A DNA stretch of 64,000 bases from Profundicola chukchiensis (GTDB lineage Bacteria > Bacteroidota > Bacteroidia > Flavobacteriales > Weeksellaceae), in assembly GCF_029664245.1 (NCBI RefSeq), contig NZ_JANAIE010000005.1, positions 1 to 64,000 on the forward strand, in the 5' to 3' direction. The first letter of the stretch is position 1. The number at the start of each line of letters is the position of its first letter. A program made the translations under genes and the position numbers. Below are positions 57,499 through 64,000 of this stretch, piece after piece. Below the pieces are notes generated by a model. That model was not told where the DNA came from, did not search any database, and saw nothing but the letters and a program-made list of their open reading frames with translations.

Positions 57499-58197
57499 AT
57501 GAAAAAATTATTACTCGCTGGAATTTTACTATTCTTATTGCAATTAACCTTTGGGCAGACAAAGAATTTTATAGATAAACCATATTTGGAGACTTCTGCA
57601 TATGCAGATTCTCTTGTGGTTCCTGATCTTATTTACTTAGATATTCTAATCAAAGAATCTGATAGTAGAAACAAGATTTCTGTAGAAGAATTAGAAGCAA
57701 GGATGATTGCCAAACTTAAATCATTGGGAATTAATACTGAAAAGCAACTTAGGCTAACAGACTTAGGGAGTAATTACAAGAAATATTTCTTAAAGCAAAA
57801 AGATATCATGAAGTCTAAGGCTTATGAGCTCAAAGTTTTTGATTCACAAACAGCAGGACGTGCGATTGTTGCTTTAGAAGAATTCGGGATTGCTAATGTT
57901 GAACTGGGAAAAACAGAATATTCAAAAAAAGAGGAGCTTCTTTTGGCATTAAGATCTGAAGCTATTAAAAAAGCTAAAGCACAGGCTGAATCTCTTTTAG
58001 AACCGCTCGGTCAAAATCTTGTCAAAGCTATATTTATTGCTGATAGCTACGATGAAGGATGGGATTCTGTAGATGTAAATCAGATTGTTGTTCTAGGATA
58101 TAGTTCTACAGGCAAAAATACTTATACGCCACCAGAAATTGAGTTTAAGCCCAAAAAGTTTGTAGTTGCAGTGAATGTCAAATTTGAAATAGATTAA
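57499..58197 (+). CDS. SIMPL domain (DUF541) secreted protein
   Basis: 232 aa with a signal peptide (ending LQLTFGQ). The body has the DUF541/SIMPL pattern: a Tyr-containing start (AYADSLVVPDLIYLDILIKES), a central helix (KKEELLLALRSEAIKKAKAQAESLLEPLGQ) and a final strand VVAVNVKFEI. Members are periplasmic proteins of poorly known role, linked in some bacteria to oxidative or envelope stress. Confidence 0.82.
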   Translation: MKKLLLAGILLFLLQLTFGQTKNFIDKPYLETSAYADSLVVPDLIYLDILIKESDSRNKISVEELEARMIAKLKSLGINTEKQLRLTDLGSNYKKYFLKQKDIMKSKAYELKVFDSQTAGRAIVALEEFGIANVELGKTEYSKKEELLLALRSEAIKKAKAQAESLLEPLGQNLVKAIFIADSYDEGWDSVDVNQIVVLGYSSTGKNTYTPPEIEFKPKKFVVAVNVKFEID

Positions 58198-58222
58198 GTT
58201 AAATTTTATTTCTAAATAAATT

Positions 58223-58645
58223 ATGAGAACAATTACTTCATTATTAGACGAATATGGTGAAAGTCATCAAAATCATACCAATAAACTCATTCATTGGATT
58301 TGTGTGCCTATTATTTTTTGGAGTATTACAGCACTTTTGTGGTCGGTTAAATTTTCTGAAGTAATGGGAATCCAGCTCAATTTAGCTATTATCGCCATGC
58401 TCTTGGTTTGGATTTATTACATCCGACTATCCATTAATTTAGCTTTTGGAATGTTGATTTTCATCTTCTTATGCTTTGGTTTAAGCTATTTTATTGAAAA
58501 TCAATTCGGAACTGAAACCTTAGTATATACAGCAATAATAGTATTCTTTTTAGCTTGGGTCGGTCAGTTTTATGGGCATAAAGTTGAAGGAAAGAAGCCT
58601 TCGTTTATTAAGGATAAACAATTTCTGATGATTGGACCAGCTTGA
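58223..58645 (+). CDS. Mpo1/YGL010W-like membrane protein (DUF962)
   Basis: 140 aa with four hydrophobic helices. The N-terminal LLDEYGESHQNHTNKLIHWICVP carries the His pattern of the Mpo1 family (YxxxHxNxxNkxIH), and a second His lies in WVGQFYGHKVEGKKPSF. Yeast Mpo1 is an iron-dependent dioxygenase acting on 2-hydroxy fatty acids; activity here is inferred from the family only. It starts 25 nt after the SIMPL gene. Confidence 0.85.
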   Translation: MRTITSLLDEYGESHQNHTNKLIHWICVPIIFWSITALLWSVKFSEVMGIQLNLAIIAMLLVWIYYIRLSINLAFGMLIFIFLCFGLSYFIENQFGTETLVYTAIIVFFLAWVGQFYGHKVEGKKPSFIKDKQFLMIGPA

Positions 58646-58941
58646 TTGTTACTCAAACTGTAAAAAAATGGAAATAAGAAAAATTTATTCAGATTCTTAA
58701 AATTTAATAAAAAAATCATGTTAGAAATTTGTATATAAAAAATTTAATTAATAAATTTATGAAGAGATGATTATTTTTGTACAATTTAATCGGAAAATCA
58801 TTTATTGGAACTTTATTTTATAATAAGGAAAGTAGAAGAATTGTTTGTTAGCATTAATTTTAAAAAATGAAAGTCTGACTCGTATAAGCCGAAAAGCGAG
58901 CTAAAAAAAATGAGTAGGCATATTTTTTAACATTATTTATT
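58646..58941 (+). other. spacer with long leader before the Cys-rich lipoprotein gene
   Basis: AT-rich, no credible gene. TATTTTTG (58772-58779) is a good -7 box on the + strand, which would give a leader of over 150 nt for the gene at 58942. Two tiny ORFs lie in that leader: ATG-AAA-GTC-TGA near 58867 and a six-codon ORF (MSRHIF) from about 58909. Confidence 0.45.
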
Positions 58942-59424
58942 ATGAAAAAAATAATTATAATATTATTAATACTAATTCCTTTCGCAATTACTTTTAATTC
59001 ATGTAATGAAGACGATGAAGTATTAAGTAAAGAAAAAGTAGAATTAATATCTAAAAATGGATTTAAAGTAGCAAATTCCGTAAATGATTTGAGATCTGAA
59101 ATCTACATTCTTAAAGATCTTAATGAAGATGAACATTTAGAAATCACTAAAATAGAATATAGCTATTTTAAGAAATTTTCTTTTGCAGATATAAGTTATA
59201 AAACTAAAAATGGAAAAGAAAGTAATATTATTTATACAGATTATAATTTGAAAATGAATACAACCAAAGGATGTGAAGTAGGATGTGATTGTTATCAAGT
59301 CTCCTGTAGCGGTTCGGGTTGTTGTAGAGTAAAGATGACGGTGCCTGAAGATGGTGGAAGTCCTACATTCGAATGCACATGTAATGAATGTACTATGCAT
59401 GTATTCACCAAGCCTTGTCCATAA
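58942..59424 (+). CDS. orphan Cys-rich lipoprotein
   Basis: 160 aa. Signal peptide with a lipobox-like end (FNSC, Cys21). Residues of about 22-105 are Lys- and Glu-rich with short strands; then ten Cys within about 50 residues (GCEVGCDCYQVSCSGSGCC, followed by FECTCNECTMH and KPC). Cys pairs such as CxC, CC and CxCxxC suggest a disulfide-bonded or metal-binding surface domain. No family recognised. It sits alone in the accessory-looking patch, with its own terminator and a long leader. Confidence 0.7.
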   Translation: MKKIIIILLILIPFAITFNSCNEDDEVLSKEKVELISKNGFKVANSVNDLRSEIYILKDLNEDEHLEITKIEYSYFKKFSFADISYKTKNGKESNIIYTDYNLKMNTTKGCEVGCDCYQVSCSGSGCCRVKMTVPEDGGSPTFECTCNECTMHVFTKPCP

Positions 59425-59519
59425 ACAATTGCTGGTCATTTTAAGAAACTTTGAGAATTAGCTTTTAAATAGATGGTTTGTTTATTAACTCTTTTAATTT
59501 ATATTCTTAAGTACAAATT

Positions 59520-59558
59520 AAGCGGGATTCCTAAAACGGATTACCCGCTTATTTTATT
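59520..59558 (+). terminator. probable terminator after the Cys-rich lipoprotein
   Basis: Seven-bp stem AAGCGGG (59520-59526) with CCCGCTT (59544-59550) with partial inner pairing, then ATTTTATTTG. Confidence 0.75.
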
Positions 59559-59738
59559 TGTTGAAAACTTTTATTCTTAATTGAGAGTAAAGTAAAAAAA
59601 TAGTTATTCTGGTTTCCCATAACGAATCAATTGTCTAGGGTTTTTTTAAGTTTTTTTTCAAATTTGAAAATTAAGATTTTAAGCAATAATATTGAAAACT
59701 AGGACGTTGAGGTAGATAGTTTATAAAAAGCATATTAA

Positions 59739-60060
59739 ATGAAATTTACAATTCTTATCAGCTTATTATTTCTGGGAACTCTTTTCTTTGCCCAAAAAAG
59801 CACAGGATAATGCTATTCAAGCCCCCCCCCCCTCGAGTTAGCACCTGTCATTGCAAAAGGTCAATATGAGCGTTAGATTTTTACCCAATAAGTTTGGTGA
59901 TAAAAAGGTTAGACCTACTTTAAGATTAAAAATTTCGGACGAAGTACGTACTTTCAAGCAGATTAGATCGAATGGTGAATGGAGTACATTTGGAATTTAT
60001 CCAAATTCGCGTATTCATAGTAACTTCATGATTGGTATTGATACTTGGATGAGAAAATAA
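59739..60060 (+). pseudogene. broken gene for a small secreted protein, with an 11-C run
   Basis: An ATG at 59739 opens a good signal peptide (MKFTILISLLFLGTLFFAQ) but stops at 59808-59810, just after a run of six As. Dropping one A would read KAQDNAIQA into a tract of 11 C (59822-59832). After it, LELAPVIAKGQYER reads in the frame of the start, then stops. The next frame continues as RFLPNKFGDKKVRPTLRLKI to a stop at 60060. At least three indels are needed to join them. It could be a decayed gene, a phase-variable gene, or homopolymer assembly errors. Confidence 0.55.
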
Positions 60061-60301
60061 TATAAAATTGAAAGATAAACCACGGTTTAAAATTTTAGAA
60101 TTTTTATTAAACTCGAAGCGCGACAAGGATTGGTATAAAAATACTTTTTTTTGCCGAAAAGTTAAAAATAACATCGAAAGAGAGTGACCGCAGGAAGCTC
60201 CTCTGGCAAGCATATTTGTCTTTTTTGCGGAGAAAGATTGAAATGGAAAGCCTGTGTGTCGCCCAAATTTAACTTGCAGTTAAATCAATGCAAAAAAATC
60301 T
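60061..60301 (+). other. spacer before uvrC with a GC-richer segment
   Basis: The first half is AT-rich. From 60184 to about 60275 the sequence looks richer in G and C and can form a CCGCA (60188-60192) with TGCGG (60226-60230) pairing. The uvrC reading frame is open through it, but UvrC homology starts only at 60319. I cannot assign a function. Confidence 0.4.
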
Positions 60302-60309
60302 TATCTTTG
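60302..60309 (+). promoter_or_regulatory. uvrC -7 box
   Basis: TATCTTTG fits the consensus, with a TTG at 60274-60276 at a somewhat long spacing (25 nt). The start would be at about 60315, so the ATG at 60319 is practically leaderless, which supports that start. Confidence 0.55.
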
Positions 60310-60318
60310 TTTTACTAC

Positions 60319-62118
60319 ATGAAGATTTCAGAACACATTCAATTAATTTTAAAGACTTTACCGCGTAAGCCGGGTGTTTATCAGCATCTGGACAAGGACG
60401 GAAAGGTGATTTATGTAGGTAAGGCTAAAAATCTTAAAAAGAGAGTTTCTCAATACTTTCATAAGGTGCATGATGGAAAAACTCGTGTTTTGGTAAAGCG
60501 AATTGAGGATATAAAAACCATTGTTGTTGATAATGAATTCGAAGCTTTATTGCTTGAGAATAATTTGATTAAAAAATATCAGCCACGTTATAATATCATG
60601 CTCAAGGATGATAAAACCTATCCATGGATTTGTATTAAAAAAGAGCGTTTTCCTAGAATTATCTATACCCGACAACTTAAAAAAGATGGTTCCGAATATT
60701 TTGGACCTTTTGCAAGTCCTAAGATTGCAAAAGGATTGTTGAGTCTTTTTAGAGAGATTTATACCCTACGAACTTGTAATTATGATTTATCTCCAGAGAA
60801 AATTGATGCTGGAAAATACAGAGTGTGCTTAGAGTATCATTTAGGGAACTGTTTGGGACCATGTGAAGGCCTGCAATCCGAGGAGGATTACATGGAGATG
60901 GTAGAAAATGCTAGAAATATTCTGAAAGGTAATTTTAAAGAAACTAAACAGTATTTAACCCAAAAAATGCATCACTATGCCGAAAACTTAGAGTTTGAAT
61001 TAGCGCATAAGATGAAGGAAAAGATGAAACTCTTAGAGAATTATCATTCCAAATCCACGGTTGTTCATCCTTCTATTACACAAGTAGATGTGTATTCGAT
61101 TGTATCTGATGAAAGCTATGCTTATGTCAATTTCTTCAATATTGTCAATGGAGCAATCATCCGTAGTCATACGACAGAGATTAAGAAAAAACTAGACGAA
61201 ACGAACGAAGAAATTCTGGAGGAAGCTATTATTGAGCTTAGAGAAAGATTCCCATCGGATGCAAGAGAGATTTATCTTCCTTTTGAGCTGAGCATGGAAA
61301 TTCCTAATGTGAAATTGACTGTTCCATTGATTGGTGACAAAAAGCGCATCGTTGAATTATCTGAACGAAATGCCAAGTACAATCGCCTTGAAAAGTTAAA
61401 GCAAACCAAGATTGTGGACCCAGATCGCCATGTGAAAAGAATTATGGCACAAATGAAAGCTGATTTGCGCTTGCCAAAGGAACCTCGTCATATAGAAGGC
61501 TTTGATAACTCAAATATTCAGGGGACAAATCCAGTTTCGGCTTGTGTGGTTTTTAAAGATGGAAAGCCAAGCAAGAAAGATTATCGACACTATAATATCA
61601 AAACTGTTGAAGGTCCGAATGACTTTGCAAGTATGGAGGAGGTCGTTTTTAGACGCTATAAAAGATTGATAGAAGAAGGCGAAGACTTACCACAGTTAAT
61701 TGTGATTGATGGTGGAAAAGGTCAGTTGAGCTCTGCGGTTAAAAGTTTAGATGCATTAGGATTAAGAGGAAAAATTTCAATTCTTGGAATTGCTAAAAAC
61801 TTAGAAGAATTATTCTTTCCAGGCGATCCGATTCCGTTGTATTTAGATAAAACTTCTGAAACTTTAAAAGTAATTCAGCAAGTGAGAGACGAATCTCACA
61901 GATTTGGTTTAGAACATCACCGAAACCGAAGAAGTAAATTAGGTTTAACTTCAGAGTTAGATGGAATTCCAGGAATTGGACCGAAAACCATTCAAGATTT
62001 ATTGAAGAAATTCCGTTCTATTAAACGAATTAAGGAGGCTTCTTACGACGAAATTCAAGAGGTGATTGGTAAGAGTAGGGCGGAGAAATTGGTTTCTTAT
62101 TTTAAAGCGAATCCATAA
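60319..62118 (+). CDS. uvrC: excinuclease ABC subunit C
   Basis: 599 aa. GIY-YIG nuclease at residues of about 15-95 (KPGVYQHLDKDGKVIYVGKAKNLKKR), a Cys cluster LRTCNYDLSPE and YHLGNCLGPCEG, a UVR segment, the RNase H-like endonuclease (IEGFDNSNIQGTNPVSACVVF and VIDGGKGQLSSAV) and C-terminal HhH motifs (DGIPGIGPKTIQDLLKKF). It makes both incisions in nucleotide excision repair. The frame extends to 60184, but the promoter and family alignment favour 60319. Confidence 0.97.
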   Translation: MKISEHIQLILKTLPRKPGVYQHLDKDGKVIYVGKAKNLKKRVSQYFHKVHDGKTRVLVKRIEDIKTIVVDNEFEALLLENNLIKKYQPRYNIMLKDDKTYPWICIKKERFPRIIYTRQLKKDGSEYFGPFASPKIAKGLLSLFREIYTLRTCNYDLSPEKIDAGKYRVCLEYHLGNCLGPCEGLQSEEDYMEMVENARNILKGNFKETKQYLTQKMHHYAENLEFELAHKMKEKMKLLENYHSKSTVVHPSITQVDVYSIVSDESYAYVNFFNIVNGAIIRSHTTEIKKKLDETNEEILEEAIIELRERFPSDAREIYLPFELSMEIPNVKLTVPLIGDKKRIVELSERNAKYNRLEKLKQTKIVDPDRHVKRIMAQMKADLRLPKEPRHIEGFDNSNIQGTNPVSACVVFKDGKPSKKDYRHYNIKTVEGPNDFASMEEVVFRRYKRLIEEGEDLPQLIVIDGGKGQLSSAVKSLDALGLRGKISILGIAKNLEELFFPGDPIPLYLDKTSETLKVIQQVRDESHRFGLEHHRNRRSKLGLTSELDGIPGIGPKTIQDLLKKFRSIKRIKEASYDEIQEVIGKSRAEKLVSYFKANP

Positions 62119-62258
62119 TTACTTCAAGATTTTTTAGTTTAAATCATATTTCTTTAGATAGATTGATAATCAATTTATTGACTTTAATTCTATGATGAAT
62201 TTTAGGCTTAAAAGTGTTATGCTTAATTAGCTTAATTTATTTCTCGCAGAATATTTTA

Positions 62259-62266
62259 TATGTTTG
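62259..62266 (+). promoter_or_regulatory. thi operon -7 box
   Basis: TATGTTTG fits TAnnTTTG and lies just before the riboswitch, giving a start near 62272. No clear -33 box. Confidence 0.6.
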
Positions 62267-62277
62267 TCTCGTAAACT

Positions 62278-62355
62278 TTAGGGGTGTTCTAAATGTAATT
62301 AGAACTGAGAAATACCCTTTGAACCTGATCTGGTTAGTACCAGCGAAGGGAAAAG
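62278..62355 (+). promoter_or_regulatory. TPP riboswitch (THI element)
   Basis: The conserved TPP core is present: GGGGTG near 62281, CTGAGA with the AATACCCTT that closes the helix, TGAACCTGATCTGGTTAGTACCAGCGAAGGGA ending near 62352 (given here in two contiguous blocks: TGAACCTGATC, then TGGTTAGTACCAGCG). It binds thiamine pyrophosphate and lowers expression of thiS-thiC. It is located 121 nt upstream of thiS. Confidence 0.95.
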
Positions 62356-62358
62356 TGA

Positions 62359-62378
62359 AATGCGTTTGCGCATTCTTT
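62359..62378 (+). terminator. candidate expression-platform terminator of the riboswitch
   Basis: AATGCG (62359-62364) pairs with CGCATT (62369-62374) around a 4-nt loop, followed by CTTTTC. A plausible terminator that TPP binding could favour, though the T run is short. Confidence 0.5.
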
Positions 62379-62475
62379 TCATTTGTGTATGGCGGTTGCC
62401 AACACACTTCAAAAATTGTATTTCCCTCAATAGCCTTTTTAGAGTTTACAGAATATTTAAAAATATTGCTGTACA

Positions 62476-62679
62476 ATGATTAAAATTAAGGTTAACGACA
62501 AATCACTCGAAATCGAAAAGGATTTCACCATTCAACAACTTCTTTCAAAAATTGGCTCTCCGCAAGACGGTATTGCTGTGGCCATCAATGATTCCATTGT
62601 TTTTAAACATTTGTGGAGCAGTCAGACTTTGGTTGAAAATGATAAAATCTTAATCATTCAAGCAACCCAAGGAGGATAA
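62476..62679 (+). CDS. thiS: thiamine biosynthesis sulfur carrier ThiS
   Basis: 67 aa ubiquitin-fold carrier ending in the obligatory Gly-Gly (IIQATQGG), which ThiF adenylates and which then carries sulfur to the thiazole ring. Start MIKIKVNDKSLEIEKDF. First gene after the TPP riboswitch; thiC follows after 36 nt. Confidence 0.95.
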   Translation: MIKIKVNDKSLEIEKDFTIQQLLSKIGSPQDGIAVAINDSIVFKHLWSSQTLVENDKILIIQATQGG

Positions 62680-62682
62680 TAA

Positions 62683-64000
<1,318 letters not shown>

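Noticed and set aside
59822-59840. Poly-C followed by CTCGAG looks like a cloning-vector polylinker
   Set aside because: The resemblance is limited to the C run and a XhoI-type site; flanking bases do not match a vector, and coding-like sequence continues on both sides.
60131-60152. Short GTAT/ATAC hairpin followed by a T run
   Set aside because: Only 4-5 A/T-rich pairs; too weak to call a terminator.
60184-60318. 45-residue N-terminal extension of UvrC
   Set aside because: UvrC homology begins at the ATG at 60319, and a promoter box at 60302-60309 lies inside the extension.
62214-62483. 89-codon open frame before thiS
   Set aside because: It runs through the TPP riboswitch and ends inside thiS; not a protein.

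Overview
The window is a core-genome segment of an AT-rich member of the Bacteroidota, most likely order Flavobacteriales. Four lines of evidence point there: promoters with the Bacteroidota -7 box TAnnTTTG (several paired with a TTTG/TTG box 19-20 nt upstream); A-rich gene starts almost without Shine-Dalgarno sequences; one continuous str-S10-spc-alpha ribosomal cluster lacking tuf, adk and map; and lineage-typical families (S46 peptidase, secreted M16 peptidases, Omp85-type and small beta-barrel outer-membrane proteins, a Bacteroidota-type RNase P RNA). The genus cannot be fixed from sequence alone.

Layout. 1-1796: start of a leftward secreted protein and a leftward Omp85-like outer-membrane protein. 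1951-18880: 32 co-directional genes, rpsL-rpsG-fusA-rpsJ-rplC-rplD-rplW-rplB-rpsS-rplV-rpsC-rplP-rpmC-rpsQ-rplN-rplX-rplE-rpsN-rpsH-rplF-rplR-rpsE-rpmD-rplO-secY-infA-rpmJ-rpsM-rpsK-rpsD-rpoA-rplQ, closed by a perfect terminator. 19017-24267: a secreted protein of unknown function, lipoprotein Cu/Zn SOD, BioY, leftward rpsO and pnp, a small membrane protein. 24498-31527: three secreted M16 metallopeptidase-family proteins, two carrying the same extra C-terminal domain. 31677-39117: an Fe-S maturation (MIP18/DUF59) protein, an SPFH protein, a TonB-C-like protein, M48 peptidase, Pcm, a Gfo/Idh/MocA oxidoreductase, a LysE-type exporter, then leftward sufE-GT9-lipoprotein. 39171-39482: rnpB. 39722-47097: guaB, two paralogous outer-membrane beta-barrels, sucA-sucB. 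47503-54489: methylmalonyl-CoA mutase, 3-hydroxyacyl-CoA dehydrogenase, S46 and M28 peptidases, an NTF2-like lipoprotein. 54578-58645: accA, dnaB, a SIMPL protein, an Mpo1-like protein. 58942-60318: the one accessory-looking patch, with a Cys-rich orphan lipoprotein and a broken gene containing a run of 11 C. 60319-64000: uvrC, then a TPP riboswitch, thiS and the start of thiC.

The biology is mainly housekeeping: translation, secretion, RNA decay, the 2-oxoglutarate dehydrogenase step, propionyl/methylmalonyl-CoA conversion, fatty-acid initiation, replication and repair. An envelope set rich in secreted peptidases suggests protein and peptide feeding.

I found no phage, insertion sequence, CRISPR array or defence system. 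The least explained signals are non-coding: a 15-bp hairpin between rpsJ and rplC whose G.U pairs fit only + strand RNA, a 9-nt perfect match to the generic anti-Shine-Dalgarno 25 nt upstream of rpmJ, a roughly 94-bp imperfect inverted repeat between sucB and the mutase gene, and the broken poly-C gene with its GC-richer spacer before uvrC.
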